A DNA stretch of 35,461 nt from a virus. Of this stretch, positions 7,395 through 15,419 are shown piece by piece; position 1 is the first letter of the stretch; each line of letters opens with the position of its first letter. The position numbers and the translations under genes are program-made. The stretch spans positions 1-35,461 of the IMG/VR virus record IMGVR_UViG_3300030419_005629; one strand, written 5' to 3'. Under the pieces are notes generated by a model that was not told where the DNA came from, searched no databases, and saw only the letters and a program-made list of their open reading frames with translations.

Positions 7395-8026
7395 AAATTA
7401 GTTATTCAATGTTGGTTCATAATGAAACCAATACACTTGAAAAGTTATTAGAGTTTTTAGTAAAATATAAACAACCACAGGATGAAATAGTTATTCTTGA
7501 TGACTATTCTGATAATGAAAAGACTAAAACTATATTAGATTTTTATATATCTACCGAGGGTGTAGTTTATGAGCAAAGAAATCTTTTAGGTGATTTCGCC
7601 ACACAAAAGAATTATCTCAAAGGAATGTGTTCTGGTGATTATAGTTTTAACTTAGATGCGGATGAAATGGTATCTCATTGGTTTATGAAAGACATACATG
7701 ATATACTTGAGGGTAACGAGGTTGATTTGATTTATGTTCCAAGAATAAATACAGTAGATGGGATAACAGAAGAACATTGTAGAATGTATGGATATAGAAT
7801 AAATGAAAATGGTTGGGTAAATTATCCTGACTGGCAAGGTCGTATATTTCGTAACCGACCAAACATTCGTTGGGAAAAACCAGTTCACGAAATGATTACT
7901 GGATTTCAAACTTATGCTCATTTACCAATGGAACAAAAATATTCTATTATACATCCAAAGACAATAGAAAGACAAGTAGAACAAAATAAATTTTATAATG
8001 AAGAGATAAGTGCTAAATTAAGGTGA
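7391..8026 (+). CDS. GT2-family (GT-A) glycosyltransferase
   Basis: A 211-residue GT-A enzyme. It has YSMLVHNETNTLEKLLEFL at the N-terminus (5-23), EIVILDDYSDN (32-42) and the metal-binding DxD in NLDADEM (Asp89, Asp91). A typical RIFRNRPNIRWEKPVHE segment follows. It matches short GT2 enzymes of the WaaE/KdtX type, which add sugars in LPS cores and elsewhere. The C-terminus is short, with no membrane helix. It starts by ATGA overlap and passes to the next gene by GTGA overlap. The transferred sugar cannot be told from sequence. Confidence 0.88.
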   Translation: MKISYSMLVHNETNTLEKLLEFLVKYKQPQDEIVILDDYSDNEKTKTILDFYISTEGVVYEQRNLLGDFATQKNYLKGMCSGDYSFNLDADEMVSHWFMKDIHDILEGNEVDLIYVPRINTVDGITEEHCRMYGYRINENGWVNYPDWQGRIFRNRPNIRWEKPVHEMITGFQTYAHLPMEQKYSIIHPKTIERQVEQNKFYNEEISAKLR

Positions 8027-9033
8027 TTAAAGTAAAGTTATATGAACTTGATAAACATCGTAATGAAACTACTTTTAGACCTTTCATTATGGCTCAAAAT
8101 CTTTTTAGTGAAGTAGGAATACTTTTTACCGATTCTGATGATTATGATTACGCTTTTGTTGGTCAAGCTAGTATTATAGATAAGAAAAAACCATTAAAAG
8201 AATCTATAGATAATGGAGTAGAATTTGTCTCTAAAATAGATGGTGATTATATGATTGTAGATGGTCAAGATTCTACTACTTTAATTGGGACAATTGATGT
8301 TTTTCGTGAATCAAATGCTAAGTTATTTTTAAAAAATACATATTTAAAAGATTTTAATTTATACAAACAAGGTTGGGCTAATGGTAGAATGTATTGGGGA
8401 AAAGGTGATTATTCTGTACCAGATATATACGATTTAGAGCCTAATATGGAGTTGACGGGTTGTAATTGGTTGCATACTTTACAACCAAATTGGTATGATT
8501 ATAGTCAAGATAAACCATATGATTTGTCTTGTATGTTTAGTTATCCAACAAAAGAACCAGTTTATGAACATGATTTGTGTCAAACAGATTATTACGATCC
8601 TCATAGAAAAAATTTAATGGACACTTTGGGTGATAAATATAATGTAGCCAAATTAGTAGATGGTGTTAGATTGTCACCACAAGAATACTATAAAAAAATG
8701 TTTGATTCAAAAATTATATTAGCACCAATTGGTTATGGTGAAATGGCACCTAGAGATATAGAGTCTGCTATGTTTGGAAGTGTTTTGATGAAACCTGATA
8801 TGAGTTATATTAATTCCAAACCTTTTATATATGAGGATGATGAGACATATATTGCTGTAAATTATGATTGGTCTAATCTTGAAGAGAAGATAGATTATGT
8901 ATTATCGGATTACGATAATATCAGAGAAAGACTTGTCCAAAATATGAGAAAAAAATATCAAGAAAAATATAATTTACAAAATTTAGTGTTGCATGTTTAT
9001 GATATTTTTAGTAGATTAGATGATGTTGAATAA
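8023..9033 (+). CDS. putative glycosyltransferase (paralogue of 24530 gene)
   Basis: A 336-residue protein from a GTG at 8023 that overlaps the previous stop as GTGA. The C-terminal part (SKIILAPIGYGEMAPRDIES, then FGSVLMKPDMS and DWSNLEEKIDYVL) resembles the glycosyl transferases group 1 C-terminal domain (Glyco_trans_1_2) and exostosin-like proteins. There a surface sugar-nucleotide site is followed by a Y/W-rich helix. The N-terminal SDDYDYAFVG and VFRESNAKLFLKN segments match the gene at 24530. No classical E-x7-E is present. The sugar-transfer role is inferred from the C-terminal pattern and context. Confidence 0.68.
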   Translation: MIKVKLYELDKHRNETTFRPFIMAQNLFSEVGILFTDSDDYDYAFVGQASIIDKKKPLKESIDNGVEFVSKIDGDYMIVDGQDSTTLIGTIDVFRESNAKLFLKNTYLKDFNLYKQGWANGRMYWGKGDYSVPDIYDLEPNMELTGCNWLHTLQPNWYDYSQDKPYDLSCMFSYPTKEPVYEHDLCQTDYYDPHRKNLMDTLGDKYNVAKLVDGVRLSPQEYYKKMFDSKIILAPIGYGEMAPRDIESAMFGSVLMKPDMSYINSKPFIYEDDETYIAVNYDWSNLEEKIDYVLSDYDNIRERLVQNMRKKYQEKYNLQNLVLHVYDIFSRLDDVE

Positions 9034-10006
9034 AATAAATTTTGCTATGTTAATAGATGGTTGTGTTCAAAGGTCTTATTATGTCAAAGACGGCAAGTCA
9101 TATAAATTTAATACTGATGAACCATACTCACATCATCACTCAATAGGTAATGAGTGTCATTTGGGAATATGGGGATGGCCTTTTTTATTTGATGGTTATT
9201 TTTTAAATTGGACGGAATTTGATGAATTACCTTCTTTAGATTTAGATGTTATTATGGTTGCAATAGAAAAAAAACATGAATATAATGTTGATATGATAAG
9301 AAAAAAATATCCAAATGCTATTGTTGTTAGTTTTATAAAAGAAGATTATTGGTCTAATTTTTCCATACCACAAAGAGTTGAATTTTTTAAGTCGTGTGAT
9401 TACATAACTTTTCCTTGGAAAGTAGACCATGAAGAGAATGGTATGTTAGGTATAAAAACATTATCTGATTTATGTGGTAGAGATGTTCATTATGTACCAC
9501 AACCTCATAATATCGATTTTTTATATGAAAAATATTTTACACAAGATAAGTTAGTACAAATATTAAATTATAAAACACCAGAAGTTTCACCAGGTGAGGA
9601 TACAGAAAGTTTTGTTAATTATATAAGTGAAAAATATGATGTACCAGTAGTTGAACATATTGTCAAATATGAAGGTCCAGAACATAACCAATGGGAAGAA
9701 TTTTTATCTGGTATTACCGATTCATTATATTGTTTTAATTTAGATACTGTTAAAACAGGTGGTTCTATGGCTGTTCAATGTGCAGCACTTGGTATGTTGA
9801 ATATCGGTGGGGTTCAAGATTCAAATGAAATTCTATTTCCAAATACTGCTACTAATGAGTGGAATAAGTTAGAAAAATCTTTTGTGGATTTACATGAAAA
9901 TAATGATGTATTAAGAAAAACTATGTATACTGCTTTTGAAAAGGCAAATGAATACTATTCATATGATTCTGTTAAAAACAGATTTTTGGGAGTTATAAAT
10001 GGTTAA
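9020..10006 (+). CDS. putative GT-B-like glycosyltransferase
   Basis: A 328-residue protein with no membrane segment. The middle has HYVPQPHNIDFLYEKYF, like the end of an N-terminal GT-B domain. Near the C-terminus GGSMAVQCAALGMLNIGG looks like the donor-site helix of GT-B enzymes. No known family is recognised with certainty, and an unrelated sugar enzyme cannot be excluded. Two adjacent ATGs (9020 and 9023) lie in a 14-nt overlap with the previous gene. It ends 8 nt inside the PIG-L gene. Neighbours on both sides are sugar enzymes. Confidence 0.5.
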   Translation: MMLNKINFAMLIDGCVQRSYYVKDGKSYKFNTDEPYSHHHSIGNECHLGIWGWPFLFDGYFLNWTEFDELPSLDLDVIMVAIEKKHEYNVDMIRKKYPNAIVVSFIKEDYWSNFSIPQRVEFFKSCDYITFPWKVDHEENGMLGIKTLSDLCGRDVHYVPQPHNIDFLYEKYFTQDKLVQILNYKTPEVSPGEDTESFVNYISEKYDVPVVEHIVKYEGPEHNQWEEFLSGITDSLYCFNLDTVKTGGSMAVQCAALGMLNIGGVQDSNEILFPNTATNEWNKLEKSFVDLHENNDVLRKTMYTAFEKANEYYSYDSVKNRFLGVING

Positions 10007-10628
10007 GAAACTTGTTATATCTCCGCATATAGATGATGAGGTTTTGGGATGTGGTGGTATATTAGATAAAGATACATTTGTTTTATATTGTGGAGTAGAA
10101 AATAGATATGTTAATGGTGATATGTCAATTAGTGTTGTTACCAGAATAAATGAATTAAAAAAGGTTAGTAAATTTTTAAATTTTGATTTCAAATTATTGG
10201 ATAATAAAGTTAATAATTTTCAACTAAAAGATTTAATTGGTGAATTTGAGGAAGTCATTAGTCGGTTGAAACCAAAACAAATTTACATACCATATCCATC
10301 TTATAATCAAGATCATAGAATTGTATATGAAGCATCATTGATTGCAACTAGACCACATGACATTAATTTTTTTGTTAAAAAGATTTTAGTTTATGAACAA
10401 CCTCATGTTTTCTTTTGGGATAAGACTCATAACATAAATGGTGGATTTGTTCCAAACTATTTTATTCCGATAGATGTGAATAAAAAAATTAAAGCATATG
10501 AACTGATGAAAACACAAGTAAGAAGTTTTAGGAGTTCAGAGAATTTAAAGTCTATGGCTAATTTAAGAGGCACACAAAGTAACAACGAATATGCTGAAGC
10601 TTTTCAAATATTAAGATGGATTGACTAA
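9999..10628 (+). CDS. PIG-L/LmbE-type N-deacetylase
   Basis: A 209-residue zinc hydrolase of the PIG-L family. SPHIDDEVLGCGG (8-20) is the variant of the AHPDDE motif whose His10 and Asp13 hold zinc, and YNQDHR later supplies the second histidine. The family removes acetyl groups from N-acetylated sugars such as GlcNAc conjugates. GGGAG at 9988-9992 supports the ATG, and the gene overlaps its neighbours by 8 nt and 1 nt. The next gene is a formyltransferase, which needs a free amine, so deacetylation followed by formylation is a natural reading. A second PIG-L gene lies at 29839. Confidence 0.86.
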   Translation: MVKKLVISPHIDDEVLGCGGILDKDTFVLYCGVENRYVNGDMSISVVTRINELKKVSKFLNFDFKLLDNKVNNFQLKDLIGEFEEVISRLKPKQIYIPYPSYNQDHRIVYEASLIATRPHDINFFVKKILVYEQPHVFFWDKTHNINGGFVPNYFIPIDVNKKIKAYELMKTQVRSFRSSENLKSMANLRGTQSNNEYAEAFQILRWID

Positions 10629-11281
10629 TGAGAAATATATTAATATGTGGATATAGAGATTGGGCATTTGATTTATATCAAAAAGTAGATGAGCGTGAAA
10701 TTGATAATTGTATTTATGTAGATGATAAAGATTTACTTGAAAGAATGATAGACTATTATCAACCAGTTTATGTATTTTTTATAGGTTGGAGTTGGATTAT
10801 AAAAGAAGATATAATAAATAATTATCCTTGTATTTGTTTACACCCATCACCACTACCAAAATATAGAGGTGGTTCTCCAATGCAACATCAAATAATTGCT
10901 GGTGAAAAGAAAAGTGCTGTCACTTTATTTAAGATGGACGAAGGTATTGATACTGGTGACATTTTATTTCAAAAAGAATTTAGTCTTGATGGAGATTTAG
11001 AAGATATTTATAATAGAGTTAGCAACATAGGAGCTGATGGAGTTATAGAGATATTAGAAGATGGTTATCAAAATCGTATCAAACAAAATGAAGATAAAGC
11101 CACCTTTTACAAAAGAAGAAAACCGTCTATGAGTGAAATAAAAATAGACGATATAAGTAATTTTACTGCTGATGAACTACATGATAAGGTAAGGGCATTA
11201 CAAGATCCATATCCAAATGCCTTCATAACTTGTAAAGATGGTTCTAAACTTTACATTAAGAAAACGGAGTTAAAACAATGA
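10628..11281 (+). CDS. sugar N-formyltransferase-like protein
   Basis: A 217-residue member of the formyltransferase family that uses 10-formyl-tetrahydrofolate. It has LHPSPLPKYRGGSPMQHQII (71-90) with His72, and FKMDEGIDTGDIL with Asp108. In enzymes such as ArnA and methionyl-tRNA formyltransferase the triad is Asn-His-Asp; here the Asn position is Cys70. It is much shorter than Fmt (about 315 aa) and lacks the tRNA-binding C-terminal domain, so an aminosugar is the likelier acceptor. It follows the deacetylase in a TAATG junction. The Asn to Cys change may alter or weaken catalysis, though some small relatives also vary here. Confidence 0.8.
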   Translation: MRNILICGYRDWAFDLYQKVDEREIDNCIYVDDKDLLERMIDYYQPVYVFFIGWSWIIKEDIINNYPCICLHPSPLPKYRGGSPMQHQIIAGEKKSAVTLFKMDEGIDTGDILFQKEFSLDGDLEDIYNRVSNIGADGVIEILEDGYQNRIKQNEDKATFYKRRKPSMSEIKIDDISNFTADELHDKVRALQDPYPNAFITCKDGSKLYIKKTELKQ

Positions 11282-12234
11282 AACTGTTAATGACTGGTGG
11301 ATTGGGATTTCTTGGTTCACATTCAATTGAAAAATATGAGTCTGAGGGATTTGAAATAACTATTATAGATAATTTATCATCAAATGTAATTGAACCTACA
11401 GATGAGTTGTGTAAGAACTCTCATGTGATAATAGATGATATTCTCAATGTATCGTGGGACACATTACAAGATGATTTTGATGTTATATTACATTTAGCTA
11501 GTCCAGTAGGTCCCGTAGGTGTATTGAAACATTCGGGTGAGATGGCTAGATATATTTTAGATGATATTTATTGGGCTATAGATGGTGCTAAGAAATTTGA
11601 TTGTCCTTTGATTTTTATTTCTACTTCTGAAATTTATGGTTATAGGGAAAAAGCTGAGTTTTTAAAAGAAGATGATGATAAATTATTAGTTGGTGATTTT
11701 AAAGTTCGTAATGAATATTCAATGGGTAAGTTACTAGCAGAAATAGTCTTATCTAATACATCAAAGGTGTCTAATTTAAAATATCAAATAATTAGACCAT
11801 TTAATATAAGTGGTCCTAGACAATTAAAAGATGGTGGATTTGTTTTACCTACTTTTACTCAACAGGCATTAAAAGATGAGCCAATAACTGTTTTTGGAGA
11901 TGGAGAACAAATTAGAGCTTTTACTTATGTCAAAGATATAGTTGATGGTATTTATTTAACATCAGTTACTAATGACCATATGAATGAAATTTGGAATATT
12001 GGTAATGGTGAGAATGTTGCTACTATTAAACATATGGCAGAAAAAGTGAAAGAGTTCACAAATAGTAAATCAGAAATTGTTAATGTTGATCCTAAAACAA
12101 TTCATGGGCCTTTATTTGAAGAGGCTTGGGATAAAATACCAGATTCTGAAAAAATAAAAAAATTATTAGGTTGGGAATCAACTTTGGGTGTTGATGAAAT
12201 AATTGAATCTGTTATAAATTTTTGGAGAAGATAA
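11278..12234 (+). CDS. NAD-dependent SDR epimerase/dehydratase
   Basis: A 318-residue extended SDR. TGGLGFLG (6-13) binds NAD(P), STSEIYG (115-121) and Y147-x3-K151 give the active site, and IRPFNISGPRQ plus FGDGEQIRAFTYVKDIVDG are typical of nucleotide-sugar epimerases and dehydratases. The Ser-Thr-Ser-Glu pattern resembles dTDP-glucose 4,6-dehydratase and UDP-glucuronate decarboxylase lineages, so decarboxylation or epimerisation is possible. With the UDP-sugar dehydrogenase at 31411, a UDP-glucuronate to UDP-xylose route would be one option, but the substrate is not determined. GGAG and an ATGA overlap fix the start. Confidence 0.8.
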   Translation: MKLLMTGGLGFLGSHSIEKYESEGFEITIIDNLSSNVIEPTDELCKNSHVIIDDILNVSWDTLQDDFDVILHLASPVGPVGVLKHSGEMARYILDDIYWAIDGAKKFDCPLIFISTSEIYGYREKAEFLKEDDDKLLVGDFKVRNEYSMGKLLAEIVLSNTSKVSNLKYQIIRPFNISGPRQLKDGGFVLPTFTQQALKDEPITVFGDGEQIRAFTYVKDIVDGIYLTSVTNDHMNEIWNIGNGENVATIKHMAEKVKEFTNSKSEIVNVDPKTIHGPLFEEAWDKIPDSEKIKKLLGWESTLGVDEIIESVINFWRR

Positions 12235-13145
12235 TGAAAGTATTAGTTACAGGTGGTGCTGGATTTGTTGGTACTAATTTAATTAAAAGAATGATGAGAG
12301 ATGGTCATGAAGTATTTGCTTTAGACAATTACTCTACTGGTTTTAAGGAAAATGAACAGGATGGATGTAAATATTATAATATTGATATTTCTAAAAAGTT
12401 CTTTTGGAAATTATCAGATAGTTGTTTTTGCGAGGTTACTTGCGATTGTCAAATAGAGAAGCCAGATGTAATATTTCATTTAGCTGCTTTAGCTAGAATA
12501 CAACCATCTTTTAAAAATCCACAGGAGGTTTTTGAAAATAATGTATTGGGAACACAGAATGTTTTGAATTATGCCAGAGATAAAAATATACCTGTTGTTT
12601 ATGCTGGTTCTAGTACGGCTCATGGTGACCATTTTGCTAATCCATATAGTTTTACAAAGAGACAAGGTGAGTTGTTATGTGAAATGTACAACAAAGTATT
12701 TAAATTACCAACTGTCACCACTAGATTTTATAATGTATATGGAGAACATCAGATATTGGAAGGGGCATATGCTGCTGTAATCGGAATATTTGAGAAACAA
12801 TATGGTAATGGTAAAACCTTAACTGTTACAGGTGATGGTGAGCAGAGACGAGATTTTACTCATGTTCAAGATATTGTAGATGGATTAGTTAGGTGTGGTA
12901 ATACTCTTGTTACTGATAACTATTATACAATAAGTGGTAAAACATTTGAGTTAGGTCGAGGTGTAAATTACTCTATAAATGAGATAACTGAAATGTTTGG
13001 TCAAGAGGAAGTTGAATATATTCCAGCAAGACCTGGTGAAATGGAAGTAACTTTATGTGAATCAGTAGAAGCTAGAGAATTGTTAGGTTGGAATCCAACA
13101 ATTGACATTAAAGATTATATTAAAGATTTTATTAGTAAAAATTAA
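12234..13145 (+). CDS. NAD-dependent SDR, UDP-glucose 4-epimerase-like, Cys-rich insert
   Basis: A 303-residue extended SDR from ATG 12234 (GGAG at 12224-12227, TAATG junction); the in-frame TTG twelve bases earlier is less likely. TGGAGFVG (6-13), GSSTAHG and Y138-x3-K142 are the cofactor and active-site motifs, and RFYNVYGEHQ with GDGEQRRDFTHVQD marks a sugar epimerase. Between the second and third strands an insert carries four cysteines (Cys64, Cys66, Cys70, Cys72) as C-x-C-x3-C-x-C, not usual for GalE-like enzymes. It forms a pair with the preceding SDR. The exact sugar is unknown. Confidence 0.8.
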   Translation: MKVLVTGGAGFVGTNLIKRMMRDGHEVFALDNYSTGFKENEQDGCKYYNIDISKKFFWKLSDSCFCEVTCDCQIEKPDVIFHLAALARIQPSFKNPQEVFENNVLGTQNVLNYARDKNIPVVYAGSSTAHGDHFANPYSFTKRQGELLCEMYNKVFKLPTVTTRFYNVYGEHQILEGAYAAVIGIFEKQYGNGKTLTVTGDGEQRRDFTHVQDIVDGLVRCGNTLVTDNYYTISGKTFELGRGVNYSINEITEMFGQEEVEYIPARPGEMEVTLCESVEARELLGWNPTIDIKDYIKDFISKN

Positions 13146-13820
13146 ATGCAAAAATATTTCGATAAAATTTATTGTATAAATTTAAAACATCGACAAGATA
13201 GATGGTTAGAAAGCTTAGAGGTTTTTGAAAAATTAGGTATTGGTGATGTAGAAAGGTTTGATGCATATTACATACAACCAGGTATTATTGGATGTACTAA
13301 ATCACATTATGAAGTTGTTAAATTAGCCAAACAAAATGAGTATAAAAATATATTAATTTTTGAAGATGATGTTAAAATACTTAGAGATGATGTTGATGAT
13401 ATATTATCTAATTGTATGGAACAGATAGAAAAACATAATATTGATTATGATATGTTATATTTAGGTGGTAATGTAGTAGGGGATGAAAGTCTTTCATATA
13501 GAATCGATGATAATTTAGCTTCTATCCATATGTGTAAAACGACTCATGCTTATGCTATTGGTTCGTCAGCTTATGATTATATTATTGATACTTATGATAA
13601 TTTAGATTGGGATGATTCTTGGAATTGGTCACAATCAAATCCTAATCGTTATAATATAGATAAATGGTACACCGACAACTTACAGCGTAGAAATAAAACA
13701 TATGGTGTTTATCCTTGTTTAGCAGAGCAAAGAGATAGTTTTAGTGACTTAATGAACACGATGAGTATTTTTTCAATGTATGAAAAGTATAATAGAATAT
13801 TAGAAAAGGTAAATAAATGA
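13146..13820 (+). CDS. GT25-family glycosyltransferase
   Basis: A 224-residue enzyme with the GT25 pattern (LPS beta-glycosyltransferase and collagen galactosyltransferase family). KIYCINLKHRQDRW (7-20), GCTKSHYEVV (49-58), the acidic ILIFEDDVKI (69-78) and a later HAYAIGSSAYDYI segment are in the normal order. Members add galactose or glucose to LPS or protein. The ATG follows the previous TAA with no spacer and no Shine-Dalgarno is visible, so it depends on coupling. It is the first of three consecutive transferase genes, followed by GT11 and GT10 enzymes. Confidence 0.87.
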   Translation: MQKYFDKIYCINLKHRQDRWLESLEVFEKLGIGDVERFDAYYIQPGIIGCTKSHYEVVKLAKQNEYKNILIFEDDVKILRDDVDDILSNCMEQIEKHNIDYDMLYLGGNVVGDESLSYRIDDNLASIHMCKTTHAYAIGSSAYDYIIDTYDNLDWDDSWNWSQSNPNRYNIDKWYTDNLQRRNKTYGVYPCLAEQRDSFSDLMNTMSIFSMYEKYNRILEKVNK

Positions 13821-14578
13821 TTTCTTGTGAATTGGCAGGTGGTTTAGGAAACTATATGTTTCAGATAGCTGCAGGTTATACATTAGCTAAAAAAAACGAT
13901 GATGAATTTTCAGTAGACTTTGATTTGGCGGTACAGATTCATAAAAATATAAATAATTATAAAGAAAATATTTTAAGAAAAGTAAAAAACGAAAAATCTA
14001 ATGTTAAATATTATTATCAAGAAAATAATTTTACATATGAAAAATTACCTTATGTTAAAAATTTGTTATTAAAGGGTTATTTTCAATCGGAAAAATACTT
14101 AGATAGAGAATTGATTTTAGATTTATATTCCATTGATTCGAAATCTTATGAACATATCACTAATTATTATTTACCACTATTGGATAAGAATACATCAGTA
14201 TCTTTGCATGTAAGAAGGGGTGATTATTTGGATAAGGTAGATAGACATCCACCAACAGAACTATCTTATTGTGAAAATGCTATGAATCATTATGGCTCTA
14301 ATTACAATTTTTTAGTCATGAGTGATGACATAGAATGGTGTAAGAAAAATATTACAGGTGATAATGTTGTTTTCATAGAAGGTGAATATGATTATATTGA
14401 TTTATGGTTAATGAGTTTATGTCAACATAATATAATTACCAACAGTAGTTTTAGTTGGTGGGGTTCTTGGTTAAATCAAAATAAAAACAAGAGTGTGATA
14501 GCACCAAAAGTTTGGTTTGGTCCAAATAAAAATTTGGATTCAAGAGATATATACTGTAAAGATTGGATATTAATATGA
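13817..14578 (+). CDS. GT11-family fucosyl/colitosyltransferase-like
   Basis: A 253-residue enzyme matching the alpha-1,2-fucosyltransferase family GT11. It has GGLGNYMFQIAAGYTLA (8-24), GYFQSEKYL, the GDP-binding HVRRGDYL (131-138), FLVMSDDIEWCKKN and the NSSFSWWGSWL segment (209-219). The family uses GDP-L-fucose; known bacterial members also transfer GDP-L-colitose. Length is close to bacterial relatives. The cassette itself encodes a GDP-6-deoxysugar pathway (16984, 17858, 23568), giving a plausible donor. ATGA overlaps join it to both neighbours. Confidence 0.92.
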   Translation: MISCELAGGLGNYMFQIAAGYTLAKKNDDEFSVDFDLAVQIHKNINNYKENILRKVKNEKSNVKYYYQENNFTYEKLPYVKNLLLKGYFQSEKYLDRELILDLYSIDSKSYEHITNYYLPLLDKNTSVSLHVRRGDYLDKVDRHPPTELSYCENAMNHYGSNYNFLVMSDDIEWCKKNITGDNVVFIEGEYDYIDLWLMSLCQHNIITNSSFSWWGSWLNQNKNKSVIAPKVWFGPNKNLDSRDIYCKDWILI

Positions 14579-15411
14579 ATAAAATAAAATTAAAGATAGT
14601 GGAAAATACTTTTTGGCATTGTGAATATAGTAACAATCCAATGCCTCCAGTATCGTTTTCTAAATATGTGGAGTGGGATAGAGATGTTTCAGAAGAAGAA
14701 GATTTGGTTTTTTATACAGATAGGGATATCCAAAACACAAAACCAGGACATAAAAGAAAAGTTGCTTGGTTGATAGAACCATATGTAAAACAACCAGCAA
14801 GATACGAGTGGGTTTTTGAAAATAATCACTTATTTGAGTGGGTGTTGGTTAATGATAAAAAACTTTTAGACAAAGGTGAAAATTTTATTTATTATCCATT
14901 CGGTGGGTGTTGGATCGAAGAAGAAAATAGAAAAGTAGACCACCACAAGAGTAAATTAGTGTCTATTATTGCTTCTGGTAAAAAGAATGTTGTAGACCAT
15001 TACAAAAGACATGAAATTATTGCTAGACATAATAATATCATAGATGTTATGGGTAGAGGTTATACTCCTATAGAGCCAATTAGTGTTGGGTTGATAGACT
15101 ATATGTTCCATGTGGCTATGGAAAATCAGTCTCGTGACTATCACTTTTCAGAAAAACTTATTAATCCAATAATGGTAGGAACTATTCCAATTTATTATGG
15201 GATGCCCTCTATAGGAGATTATTTTGACACAAGGGGTATGATTATCTTTAATGATGTAGAGGAAATTAGTGATATATTAAATTCTTTAAATAAAGAGTTA
15301 TATGACTCAATGTTACCTTATGCTAAAGAAAATTTTAAGATTGCACAAGATTACATTCTTTCAGAGGATTGGATGTATGAAAATATTTTTAAACAAATGT
15401 CAATTATATAG
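14575..15411 (+). CDS. GT10-like (alpha-1,3-fucosyltransferase-type) glycosyltransferase
   Basis: A 278-residue protein starting at ATG 14575 (ATGA overlap) rather than the in-frame TTG twelve bases earlier. Residues 178-217 carry the GT10 signature: FHVAMENQSRDYHFSEKLIN (Glu184, Asn185, Glu193, Lys194), then VGTIPIYYGMPSIGDYF. GT10 enzymes move fucose from GDP-fucose to the 3 or 4 position of GlcNAc or glucose. The N-terminal half is divergent, so the donor could be another deoxy sugar. It sits directly after the GT11 gene, and the two may build neighbouring branches. Confidence 0.8.
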   Translation: MNKIKLKIVENTFWHCEYSNNPMPPVSFSKYVEWDRDVSEEEDLVFYTDRDIQNTKPGHKRKVAWLIEPYVKQPARYEWVFENNHLFEWVLVNDKKLLDKGENFIYYPFGGCWIEEENRKVDHHKSKLVSIIASGKKNVVDHYKRHEIIARHNNIIDVMGRGYTPIEPISVGLIDYMFHVAMENQSRDYHFSEKLINPIMVGTIPIYYGMPSIGDYFDTRGMIIFNDVEEISDILNSLNKELYDSMLPYAKENFKIAQDYILSEDWMYENIFKQMSII

Positions 15412-15419
15412 GTAGAAAT

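Noticed and set aside
10628-11281. Methionyl-tRNA formyltransferase.
   Set aside because: The protein is about 100 residues shorter than Fmt, lacks the tRNA-binding domain, and lies in a sugar locus beside a deacetylase.
12571-12780. A 69-codon + strand frame inside the 12234 SDR gene.
   Set aside because: It lies within the active-site region of a well-supported SDR and has no independent start signal.
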